Positions 21,811 through 30,649 of a DNA stretch of 64,000 bases are shown here, piece after piece (the stretch's first letter is position 1; each line of letters opens with the position of its first letter). Made by a program: the position numbers and the translations under genes. The notes below the pieces were generated by a model. The model saw nothing but the letters and a program-made list of their open reading frames with translations. It did no database searches and had not been told where the DNA came from. Source of the DNA: Selaginella moellendorffii (lineage: Eukaryota; Streptophyta; Lycopodiopsida; Selaginellales; Selaginellaceae); assembly GCF_000143415.4 (NCBI RefSeq), contig NW_003314296.1:1-64000 (forward strand). The letters run 5' to 3'.

Positions 21811-23320
21811 TCACGGGCCCGTCAGCGATCCTGGCCTTGACGGAAACACGGAGATTTCCCAGTCACCTGTTAGCATGGCTCGTACCTGGACCATGTGTGG
21901 CCGGCTCTTGACGGAGTCTTGCGTGCACAAGAGCGCAATGTGGATGGCTCTGAAAACTTCCTCCTCCGGGAAATCGTTGTTGAGCAGTGGATCGACCAGC
22001 TCCAAAACTTTGCCTTGCTCGTATAGTTTCCAAGTCTGCGTTTGTGTCACTTCGGCCATGAGAAACTCAAGAAAGAAAGAGAAATATATAAGCTACTAGC
22101 ACTGACCCATTGTACGAGGAACACCGTCTCCATTGGTAGATCTGGTTCGAAGTTGTTCCTCCCACTCACGATCTCCAGGAGCAAGACTCCAAAGCTGAAT
22201 ACGTCGGCCTTGTCCGTCAGCTTGCCTTGAGCGACTTCCGGAGCAATGTAACCCCTGAAGCCAAAAGGCATCAGGACTTTTTCTACGCGGAAAAGGTAAA
22301 AGATACTTACAAAGTTCCACTGAATCTTGAGTTGATGTAGCTATCCTCGTCAGGTAGAAGGCTTGTAAGACCAAAATCCGAGATTTTCGGTGTGAAGTTC
22401 TCATCAATGATGATATTGCTTGCTTGGATATCCCCGTGGATAACATGAGCTTCCTCATGGAGATAATTAACACCCCGAGCGATCCCAATCGCAATGGTCA
22501 TTCTTGTTTGCCAGCTTAGGCATTCGCCATTATCTGGGTCTGCAATGGCTTACGTAAGAACAACTTAGAAGATTCCAGCTAGCCAAGAGAAACTTACTGA
22601 AGAGAAGCCGCGAGAGTGGTCTTCCGTTCTCGAGGAACTCGTACAGCAGAAATTGCTCATCGGCCTCGATGCAGCAGCCCATGAGCTTGACGAGATTTGG
22701 ATGCTCAACAGCGAAGATACTGGAAACATCGCTAGCGAACACACTGTGGTCTTCTTTGTGATACTTTGATGAAAGCTTCTTCACCGCAAACTTGGTTCCA
22801 TCCGACAATTCACCCTGAAGATAGAAAAAACCGAGCGAGCAGGAAGAACGATTAGCCACAGAAAGATTAGAAAAAAAAAAAATACAAACAACACTAGCCT
22901 TGTAGAGCTCGCCAAATTTTCCCTCGTCAATCTTCTTCTCGGGAGCGAAGTTCTCTGTAGCGGATTGTAAATCGGTGTAAGAGTAGCACGCAACTGTCAC
23001 AAGAACAAACAAAAGAGTGTCAGTGTCTTCATCGAACAACGAAAAGAAAAAAGTAGAAAGAAAGAAACAAGCCAGCCAAATAAGTTTTTTGGAGTTACGT
23101 TTGTAGTCCCCGGAGGACGAAGAAGAAGACATCGCAATGCTGCGCTTTGGACGATCATCCCTTCGGCCCCGGCGCCGACGAAACCACCACATACAGATCC
23201 CTGAAACCACAAGCAATCCCACGCTCACACCGTAATCTTCCACCCGGGCGACGATTTCTTCCCTAGACAAGCACAAAGCATCGATCTTCCACCGATTTCC
23301 TCCACAGACCTAGATAATCG
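21811..23320 (-). CDS. Receptor-like protein kinase with altered catalytic motifs
   Basis: Several minus-strand exons encode, in order, a single membrane helix ([16 protein letters not shown]), a basic stop-transfer RRRRGRR, and a Ser/Thr-kinase domain of the plant RLK/Pelle family. Kinase parts: [20 protein letters not shown], then the Lys motif [49 protein letters not shown], catalytic loop [47 protein letters not shown], and the C-lobe [17 protein letters not shown]. The catalytic loop reads HGD..Q where HRD..K is usual, and the glycine loop reads DEGKFG, so activity is doubtful although the Lys, the catalytic Asp and DFG remain. Almost no extracellular domain is visible. The 5' end is uncertain; an upstream exon may start near 23527. 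Introns fall after FSGTL and VFLVQW. Confidence 0.75.
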
Positions 23321-23832
23321 CGATCACAATGGATGCCCGCGGCAAGAACAGCGATCGCGCACACGCATTTCGCGCGTCCCCTGCCTACCCGGGCGCTGGC
23401 GCCATGCCCTTTCTCCAAGAATCCTTGCCCCGCCGCGGACGCCGCCTGCTCCTTCGCTAGAACCCTCGCGATTTCTACGGAGAAGCTTCTGTGGGGAAAA
23501 GAGAAGAGTTGCGTGTTCGTCGTCCATGAGAAGAGCACGAACACATTCTCATTGCCATCCCAGAAATTTACTCATTGTTAAAACATCCATAGTCTGTGAA
23601 GTTTCCACCACGTAATTTCACGGTCAAGCCGCGTTTGGCCAGCTGGCAATCACCTTTGACCGATTAAAAACCAAACAGAATGTGCGCAGCGCAAACAGAA
23701 TATACCACAAATTTTAGGGCAACACCGACAGAATACGCTACAAAATAAACTAGAACACCACACAAAGGATATTCTTTCACACGCGACAGAATATGCCGCT
23801 TATTGTTTTTATTGTTTTTCTTCTTTTCCTCC

Positions 23833-25101
23833 TTACGCAGCTTGTTCCAGCACCAGGCGGCCAACCAGCTGCTTCAACTTGAGTGTTTCGATCGACTTGA
23901 GCTTGATGTCGCTCAAACTTTCCAGCTCCTGACGCTTGGGATCGATCGAGACTGCCAGAGGCCTTGGAACTGAAGACCACCAATCTGGCGATGGTGGCGA
24001 TGGCGACGATCGCTCCTCCTCGGCCCGGAAAGTGTGATAGACCACAACATCTCCTCCACTTCCAAGTTCCTGGCGGCTACTTCCCACGCAAGAGTAGCCT
24101 CTGGGAACAAATCCCACACCCCAGGAGGAGCCACCATTTTTTTTCCCGGCTGCTCCACTGATCCCAGTCGCGTAAAGTGCCAGCGAGAAGAAGCCTGGTT
24201 TGAAGCACCGCAAGACTCTGTCCACCAGGACCTGGAGATCAATCTCCCTCGGTCCATATCCCATGGTCTCAAAGCTCGCGTAGCTGAAACCATCCTCCGG
24301 AGTGACGTGAATCGTCGAGTAAGCGCCGCCCTCGACGCTGTTCATGGAGTAGCCGCACGGATCGAAGGCGAAGTCGCAAATCCTGGCACCGGGGAGAAGA
24401 CCATCAATCCCGGCAGCTCGAGTCATTCCCTCGGCCGAGCAATTCACGTCCTTGTAGAACTCGGTCGCCACCTTCCTGTCCAACTCCGTCATACACATCT
24501 CGAGCGTGAAACCTGGCTCGCTGCTGCTGCCACCACCGCTGCCAAACTCGTCTTCCACCGCGGGTGCTACGTAGACGTGCCACTTCTGTGCCGAGGAAGA
24601 ACTCCCAAGAACGTAGCCTCTTCCTCCGCTAAAGAAGCCGTCCAAAAACTCCACCTCGTCCGTGAAGTTGCGGTGAGGATAATCCTGCTCTGCCGGGAAG
24701 AAGAAACTCCCTCGCCGATACTTGCAGCACCGGACCGAGAGATCCAAACCCGAGGCCAGCTCCAGCAGAACCGGGATGCTCCTCAGCAGCTTGGTGGTGC
24801 CGCAAGTCTTGATCACCACCTTGAGTGGATAGACGAAGAGGCTCGACTCCGAGAGCACGTAGGAATCAAACTCGTCGCTGCTAAGCTGGGCCACTATCGT
24901 GCACTCGGCCGCCTTGAGCATCCTGTCAAGGCCTTCCCTGGAAACCGACCTCAAACCCGATGCCTCGCTGCTTGGACCATACGAGAATTCGATTTCCAGC
25001 CTCTTCTCGAATCCCTCGAAGCCAGTAGTTGCCACTGCTCCAACAGTAGCTGCCACTTCTTCCTGCTGGAGCCCCGCCACCCAAGCTACTTCCAGTCCCA
25101 T
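23833..25101 (-). CDS. SAMDC: S-adenosylmethionine decarboxylase proenzyme
   Basis: An intronless main ORF of 422 residues. AdoMetDC makes decarboxylated AdoMet, the aminopropyl donor for spermidine and spermine synthesis. The proenzyme self-cleaves to create a pyruvoyl group at the serine after YVLSE. The cleavage motif LSESSLFVYP spans residues about 83-92 (E85|S86), about 18 residues later than in angiosperm enzymes because of an N-terminal extension. Other family blocks are VVIKTCGTTKLLRSIP, the MTELDRKVATEFYK region, IDGLLPGARICDFAFDPCGYSMN and STIHVTPEDGFSYASFE. The leader carries two uORFs that normally mediate polyamine-dependent repression. The C-terminal third is less conserved and contains Gly/Ser-rich stretches. 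Confidence 0.96.
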   Translation of the reverse strand: MGLEVAWVAGLQQEEVAATVGAVATTGFEGFEKRLEIEFSYGPSSEASGLRSVSREGLDRMLKAAECTIVAQLSSDEFDSYVLSESSLFVYPLKVVIKTCGTTKLLRSIPVLLELASGLDLSVRCCKYRRGSFFFPAEQDYPHRNFTDEVEFLDGFFSGGRGYVLGSSSSAQKWHVYVAPAVEDEFGSGGGSSSEPGFTLEMCMTELDRKVATEFYKDVNCSAEGMTRAAGIDGLLPGARICDFAFDPCGYSMNSVEGGAYSTIHVTPEDGFSYASFETMGYGPREIDLQVLVDRVLRCFKPGFFSLALYATGISGAAGKKNGGSSWGVGFVPRGYSCVGSSRQELGSGGDVVVYHTFRAEEERSSPSPPSPDWWSSVPRPLAVSIDPKRQELESLSDIKLKSIETLKLKQLVGRLVLEQAA

Positions 25102-25211
25102 GATGCTTCCCCAAGACCGCTAGAAGGACGAAGAAAAAAAAAATCTGGCTGCCTAGATCTATCTTCCCAACGCTAGCTAAATCTTACTGAGAGAAGCTCC
25201 TGGAAGGAATG

Positions 25212-25447
25212 TCAGGATGGTTTCCTCACGCACTGGGAAAGAAAAAAACGAAAAAGTTAGAATTTTTCCTCGCGGAATCAGAAGAGATTGAGCTTACCAC
25301 AGTGAATCCGGCACGCCGGAGCTTCTCGAAACCCCCGTTTGGCCGAACGTCCTCCACAACGTAGCCGAGAGGGATCTCGTATCGGAATTTGGAGTTTCTG
25401 TTACTACTACTACTGCTAGAATCGTCCTCGCCTCCCTTGGCGTCCAT
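25212..25447 (-). CDS. Conserved small uORF of AdoMetDC, split by an intron
   Basis: Two exons (25447-25298 and 25232-25212) encode a 56-residue peptide beginning MDAKGGEDDSSSSSS and containing IPLGYVVEDVRPNGG, ending CVRKPS. This is the plant AdoMetDC small uORF, whose peptide stalls ribosomes when polyamines are high. The 65-bp intron (25233-25297) has GTAAGC and CCCAG ends and lies exactly before the codons for CVRKPS. If the intron is retained, the tail becomes a different, longer sequence. The stop lies 110 bp upstream of the AdoMetDC ATG. Confidence 0.92.
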
Positions 25448-25455
25448 CACAACAT
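25447..25455 (-). CDS. Tiny uORF overlapping the small uORF
   Basis: The sequence ATGTTGTGATGG contains ATG-TTG-TGA, whose stop shares its final A with the ATG of the small uORF. This one-base overlap is the arrangement described for plant AdoMetDC leaders, where the tiny uORF keeps the small uORF from being read at low polyamine levels. Confidence 0.85.
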   Translation of the reverse strand: ML

Positions 25456-25465
25456 GCCAAGATTT

Positions 25466-25531
25466 CTACAAAACACAAGACTAGCGCGAGTCAGAGAGAT
25501 TGCCGCTGCTATGCCGCAGCGCCGCGCTTAC
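25466..25531 (-). other. Leader intron of AdoMetDC
   Basis: A 66-bp intron with donor CAG|GTAAGC and acceptor TTTTGTAG, ending ten bases before the tiny uORF. Together with the intron inside the small uORF, the leader has at least two introns. Confidence 0.7.
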
Positions 25532-25769
25532 CTGAAACGACGATCGCGAAGAAATCGAGCAAAAACGCTGCGCCGCCACAAAGAGGGGAAAAAAAGCGCA
25601 CAATTCACAATAGGTAGGGCAAAACTAGCGAGAACGCGGGTCTTATAACAAAGTGAGGGCGACGCTTCGCATCGCAGCCGTTGGATCAAATCCACGCGGA
25701 CCGTCAATATTTCCTTCTCCAGCACGTCAACACGCGAAGTGTGAGCGGCCACGTAGCTTCCAATTTCAC

Positions 25770-25775
25770 CACGTG
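25770..25775. promoter_or_regulatory. G-box (CACGTG) upstream of AdoMetDC
   Basis: CACGTG in the context CACCACGTGCTAG, about 315 bp upstream of the tiny uORF. It is a candidate bZIP/bHLH site; function is inferred from sequence only. Confidence 0.35.
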
Positions 25776-25799
25776 CTAGCAAACTGGAAGCGTGAAGTA

Positions 25800-26081
25800 T
25801 CAAATCTTATTTCAGAAAATACAAAACATTAGCAATTCCCAACGAAACATTGCATCATCAAGCACATTTTATATCAAACGCTACAAATGTGGAAAGCATG
25901 TTTTATTTCATATGTGAAATAAAATATTAAGTCATAGAAACATATCAAATCAAAATCAATTGAAATCGATATATTTCATGTTAAATGTCAAGATTTGAGT
26001 AACTTCAAAATCAAATATTAATTAACAAGTCTTGCTCATTACTAAAGTTTTCCCTCCAATGTTAAGAAACTTGGAATTGGC
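25800..26081. other. Spacer between AdoMetDC promoter and GDSL pseudogene
   Basis: AT-rich, without a gene or recognised repeat. Confidence 0.4.
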
Positions 26082-27129
26082 TGCAAAGATGCAACCCTGG
26101 AGAATTCCTAGATTATATAATCATTTGGATCGCTGCACACCGTTTGAGTGCTGCAAAAGCATCCAAGCGTTGGATCTGGGGGAGATCCACATCTATACTT
26201 CGCACCGGGAGTTCCACAGCAAGCATCCAAAACCTTGACGAATCAAACGACCCAATAGTGCCATTGACCATTCCCAAATGATCCGAGTACCAATCCGGAA
26301 CGAAGAATGATCAATCTGTATAGTTTGCTCGGAACTCGTCAACCAGATCCATTAGCTTTTGGTTGTAATAGATGCTCGGATTGTTGTAGCGCTTAGAACA
26401 ACCAAGCTGATCATAATCCCCAGCAGTAGTGAATGGCAAGGATGTTGCTTGTGCCAGATTAATAGAAGCACAACCTTGCGCTGTCAAACCCCAAATCAAG
26501 AAATTCATGGCACCATACTTGATAAGCTTTTGGATCCCTTCCTTGATAACTCCTAAGATGTTGGGAACAAGAATTTGCTCAATTGCAGTCTGATTGGAGT
26601 AGTAGAAGAGATTATAATTGTTGAAGTCGTTGCCACCCAATATAAAGCACGAGAGAAAGCTTCTGGAGATGGCAAAAGACTGAGATCCACGGCTGAAGAC
26701 TTATATTTCTACTGGACAAGCTTCTGGACACGCCTGTACTCGCCAATCCGGATCTCAAGGGCAAATGGATTCCTCCCCTGTGGAGGAACAACAAAAGATG
26801 CAGGAAAACTTGCAGTGCAGCCAGCATTTCCAAAGTTGATCCCTCGAGAGAAATTTGTACCATAGGTTGGAGCTAGAGAGTGACCAAAAGCCTGGGAGAC
26901 CATATCTAGAATGTTGAGCCAATCTTCCAGTGGGTCCTTGAGGGAAGTTTTGACGATATGGAAGATTGTTAGCAACACAAAGAGATGGAGTGGCAGTGCA
27001 AAGATTTCCAGTATCTGAAAGTGAATCAGTGAATACAAAGATCTCTGGAGCACATACTGTGTTAGCTGCAAGAGAAGAAAATGGGAGCAACATTAAAATC
27101 AAAGACAAAATATAAGAAACACAACCCAT
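26082..27129 (-). pseudogene. GDSL esterase/lipase pseudogene
   Basis: Begins with a signal peptide (MGCVSYILSLILMLLPFSSLA) and a GDSL block (PEIFVFTDSLSDTGN, with Thr for the usual Gly before Asp-Ser). The continuation lies in several frames: LPYRQNFPQGPTGRL, then in another frame ILDMVSQAFGHSLAPTYG and GINFGNAGCTASF, then ILGGNDFNNYNLFYY, NFLIWGLTAQGC and CSKRYNNPSIYYNQKL. A TAG near 26709 and a TGA at 26311 break it. Beyond the TGA, KVLDACCGTPGAKYRCG and TVCSDPNDYII are readable only after another shift. The terminal D-x-x-H block is absent. At least two frameshifts and two stops make it non-functional. Confidence 0.8.
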
Positions 27130-27377
27130 TTTCTTGTGAGATTCTCTGAATGAGATGTGAAGGTTTCTAAGACTGTCTTATATACTAGGTGAAACCTTTC
27201 TCAGGTTAGCAACACATATAATAACTTTACTACAATCATGATAAGATTGTTATGATAGTCTATAGTCCTAGAAATACAAAATAATATCTCATCTTTCCAA
27301 GGTTATGAACCACCATAATCTTGGAAACATGTTGGCAAATACAAAGACTTCCATGAAAACCTTGATAGAAGTTCAAT

Positions 27378-30300
27378 TTATTTACATAAATTAGACATTA
27401 GAATGTAAGGTGTGGCATTCTTGGAGTCCAACTTGAGCAAAAACTCAAACACAATACTTCCTACATCCAAATTCTTCCATTTGCAGCAAGCACTGAGAAG
27501 AATTGTCCAAGTCACAGTAGTAGCCTCGAATGGCATCGTTTTTGCCATTGCCAGGGCTTCTTCCAGTAGATTTGCACGTCCAAGAAGATCAACCATGCAG
27601 TGGAAGTGCTCTAGAGTTTGCTCCACTCCATACGTCGAGGATTTCATCGCTTGGAACAAGCTCCTGCCCGTGGCCACCATCCCCGTCCGGCCACACACGG
27701 AGAGGACGCACGAGAAAGTGATCCCATCGCCTCTCAAGCCTTCGTCGTGCATGGAGCCAAAGAGCTCCAAAACTCGAGCCGCGTCTCCCTGGTGGCTATA
27801 GCTCCCCAAGAGCGAGTTCCACAGACTCAAGTCCCTGCTGCTGCTGGCGAGAGCATCAAAGATCCTGTGAGAGCTGGCCGCCTTCCCACACTTCCCGTAG
27901 AACTCCACCAGAGATCTCTCAAGAATACTACTGCTGCTTTTACTGCTGCTGCGAGGATCATCCCTGTTGATCGCTGCGTGAATGGCTCTGCCGCAGTCGA
28001 GAGCCACCAAGCTTCCACAGGCCTTCAGTGCAGCGACGAACGAGCGAGCCACCGGAGCAAAGCCTGTTGAAGCTTCCATGAGGAAGAAAATGCTCAAGGC
28101 TAGCTCCGTCTCTCCATTCTCTGCGTAACTGGCCACCAGAGAAGTCCAGGACACCACGCTGTGGCAAGGCATCCGGTCGAAAACTCTCCTGGAATCGGCT
28201 GGGCTGCCACACTTTGCGTAGAAATCCAGCAACGCGTTGGTCACCATGAAGTCGGAGTCGCATCCCGTTTGAGCAGCCTGGCTGTGGAGTTCCATCCCGG
28301 CCTCTAGTGACTTGACTTTCACGAGCTTCCCATCGATCGTTTTCGTTCCTTCTTCTCTGGTCGCCAAAGCAGCTCTGGAACTTAGCACGGCCACGAAGGT
28401 TGCTGCGTTTGGCGAGCCGCCTTGAGCTTCCATGCGCTCAAACAGCTCCAAAGCCAGCTTGTTCTCGTCGTTCTCAAAGTATCCCAGTATCAGAGCGTTC
28501 CAGGCGACCACGTCGTGATCCACCATCATGTCGAAGACCTCTCGAGCTTCCAGAATCCTTCCGCAGTTCATGTATAAGTCGATCAGCGCAGTCGCCACGA
28601 AGATGTCCGAGAAGCAGCCGCGAGGCACTGCTTGAGCATGCATCGCAAACGCCGTCTCAAAGCACCTCAGCTTTACGGACTTTCCATCGGCGAGCTGTGT
28701 GGATTCTTCCCGGACAGCAGCACTGGAGCAAGCCGCTAGTGCAGCGACCAACACCCGAGAATCGCCGACGCAGCCTGTAAATCCTCCCATCCTCCCAAAC
28801 AGCTCCAAAACTATCTCGTCTTCGCCAGCTTCCAAGTATCCCAGGATCAGTGACTTCCATGCGACTGCATTGTGATGTAGCATACCGTCGAAAACTCTGC
28901 GAGCATCTGCCAGGCTCCCACACTTCGAATACATATCCACCAATGCCCCCGCGAGAATGATATCGGACGCAAAGCCTTGCCTTTCGGCTTCCAAATGCAA
29001 AGCCGTGCATTTTTCCAAGCTCTTCGTCTTCACCACCCGGCCATAGATGAGTTCCCCAGCTTCTTTCGTAGCCAAAGCCGTATATGCCATCGTCAAGGCC
29101 AGAAGTGTTCTCGAGTTTGGCAGGCAGTTTTCTAGCCGCATCCGCTGATAAGCTTCCAGTGCCAAGTCTGCTTCTTCGTTCTCCACGTAGCCGAGAAGCA
29201 AAGCGTTCCACGACACGGTGTCATGTCTCGGCATCCTGTCGAAGCACTTCTGCGCCTCCGCTAGGCTCCCACACTTCGCGTACATATCGATTGCCGCAGT
29301 CAAGAGAAAGACGTCCTTTCCACAGCCACTCTCCTCAGCCATGGAGACGATCTCTCGCCCTCTGTTCAAGCTTCTGGTTTTAACATCCTTCCCGCTGAGA
29401 TCTCCCAAAGTTGGCTGCTCTTGAGACGCCAGACTAGCACAGGCCATAATCCCGGTGACAAAAATCCTGGCATCTGGAACGGTACAACACTTCTTCATTA
29501 GTCGGCCAAAGAGTTCCAGAGCGACAACACTCTGGGAGTTTTCTACGTACCCCTGGATGAGCGAAGTCCACGACACTAAAGTTGGAGCCGGGATCCTGTC
29601 GAACACCTTTCGAGCGTCTGGCATGCTTCCACACTTGGCGTACATGTCCACCAGGCTGTTTGCCAGAAATATATCCCCGTCACAGCAGCTCTTCACCGCG
29701 TGCAAGTGTATAGCTCTCCCCGTTTCCAGAATCTTTTCTCCCTGGCTTGCTGCTAAGTTTCCACAGGCCATGGTGGCGGCGAGGAAAGTTTTAGCGTTCG
29801 CAACCAAGCTAGAACCTTGTCGGAAGGACGAGTAGATCTCCAAAGCAAGCTCGCTATGGCCATTCTCGACGTATCCCACGATCAGTGCGTTGAAGGAGCC
29901 AATGTCGTGATTTTCCATGGTATCAAAAACCTGTCGAGCGTCAACCATGCTTCCACACCTGGAGTACATATCGAGAAGTCCAGTCGCCATGAAGAAATTC
30001 TCCTGGCAATCTCTTCCTCTTTTCCAGGCCTGCGAGTGAAGATCCATTCCCTTCTCCAGTGACTTTAGCTTGACGAGCTTCCCCTCTAGTGATTTTCCAG
30101 CTTCTCTGGAAGCCAAACTCGAGCAAGCCATGAATGCCGCCAGGAACGTCCTGGCATTTCCCTCGCAGCCTTTCTCTCCCATTCCGGCAAACAATTCCAA
30201 TGCGAGCTCGTTCTCGCCATTCTCGACATAGCCAAGGAGAAGAGCGTTCCAAGACACCACGTCGCGACTGGCCATGGCGTCGAAAACCTGGCGAGCATCT

Positions 30301-30572
30301 GCCATGCTTCCACATTTTGCGAAGCAATCCACCAGCGCTGTTGCCACGAAGACATTCGAGGCGCTGCCGCTGGCGATCGCCTCGCGTTGGAGTCTCTTTC
30401 CACCCGGAAGATCTTTTGCCCTGGCGCAAGATTTCAATCCGGCAAGCAGTCTCCCGATGTTACCGTCTCGCGATCCCTGTTCCAATGCCGATCTAGAACT
30501 CACCGATCGAAGCTGGACGAGGAGCCGCCGCTGGAATCGCCTCTGGGAGATCTGCCCTGGCGATACGACCAT
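27378..30572 (-). CDS. Large PPR protein of PLS type with extended linkers
   Basis: An intronless frame of 1064 residues with roughly a dozen PLS-type units, recognised by DVFLANSLVDMYAKCGSM, ARKVFDRIPAPTLVSW and GYVENGE-like repeats. PPR proteins bind organelle RNA one base per repeat and direct editing, splicing or stabilisation. In most units an unusual stretch such as SLEGKLVKLKSLEKGMDLH replaces the short L-S junction. The C-terminus has E-like sequence (TVTWTILLSACCKWKNLD) and ends at YILMSNLCK, with no E+ or DYW domain, so any editing role would need a partner in trans. The basic N-terminus (ISQRRFQRRLLVQLRS) resembles an organelle presequence. Its start codon is 77 bp from that of the photolyase on the other strand. 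Confidence 0.9.
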   Translation of the reverse strand: MVVSPGQISQRRFQRRLLVQLRSVSSRSALEQGSRDGNIGRLLAGLKSCARAKDLPGGKRLQREAIASGSASNVFVATALVDCFAKCGSMADARQVFDAMASRDVVSWNALLLGYVENGENELALELFAGMGEKGCEGNARTFLAAFMACSSLASREAGKSLEGKLVKLKSLEKGMDLHSQAWKRGRDCQENFFMATGLLDMYSRCGSMVDARQVFDTMENHDIGSFNALIVGYVENGHSELALEIYSSFRQGSSLVANAKTFLAATMACGNLAASQGEKILETGRAIHLHAVKSCCDGDIFLANSLVDMYAKCGSMPDARKVFDRIPAPTLVSWTSLIQGYVENSQSVVALELFGRLMKKCCTVPDARIFVTGIMACASLASQEQPTLGDLSGKDVKTRSLNRGREIVSMAEESGCGKDVFLLTAAIDMYAKCGSLAEAQKCFDRMPRHDTVSWNALLLGYVENEEADLALEAYQRMRLENCLPNSRTLLALTMAYTALATKEAGELIYGRVVKTKSLEKCTALHLEAERQGFASDIILAGALVDMYSKCGSLADARRVFDGMLHHNAVAWKSLILGYLEAGEDEIVLELFGRMGGFTGCVGDSRVLVAALAACSSAAVREESTQLADGKSVKLRCFETAFAMHAQAVPRGCFSDIFVATALIDLYMNCGRILEAREVFDMMVDHDVVAWNALILGYFENDENKLALELFERMEAQGGSPNAATFVAVLSSRAALATREEGTKTIDGKLVKVKSLEAGMELHSQAAQTGCDSDFMVTNALLDFYAKCGSPADSRRVFDRMPCHSVVSWTSLVASYAENGETELALSIFFLMEASTGFAPVARSFVAALKACGSLVALDCGRAIHAAINRDDPRSSSKSSSSILERSLVEFYGKCGKAASSHRIFDALASSSRDLSLWNSLLGSYSHQGDAARVLELFGSMHDEGLRGDGITFSCVLSVCGRTGMVATGRSLFQAMKSSTYGVEQTLEHFHCMVDLLGRANLLEEALAMAKTMPFEATTVTWTILLSACCKWKNLDVGSIVFEFLLKLDSKNATPYILMSNLCK

Positions 30573-30649
30573 AAGAACCCTAATTTTTCGCGCTTAAATG
30601 AGAATTTTAAAAACTAGGAACTAGGGTTTACAGAGAGTGTTTCTTGGCT
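30573..30649. promoter_or_regulatory. 77-bp bidirectional interval between PPR and photolyase genes
   Basis: The ATG of the PPR gene (30572, minus) and of the photolyase gene (30650, plus) are separated by only this AT-rich stretch. It contains two AGGGTTTA/AACCCTAA-type telo-box-like motifs (CTAGGGTTTA on plus; AGAACCCTAA just inside). Both leaders and any core promoter must overlap here or extend into the opposing gene. Confidence 0.5.

Noticed and set aside
24034-25176. Plus-strand open frame of 380 codons
   Set aside because: It is antisense to the AdoMetDC main frame, a GC-rich shadow with no recognisable protein.
24160-25176. Possible natural antisense gene to AdoMetDC
   Set aside because: No start context, splice pattern or family match supports it; the frame is explained by codon bias.
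27378-30572. Tandem repeat pattern that could suggest a CRISPR array or satellite
   Set aside because: The periodicity is about 100-110 bp and degenerate, and it is fully explained by PPR coding repeats in an open frame.
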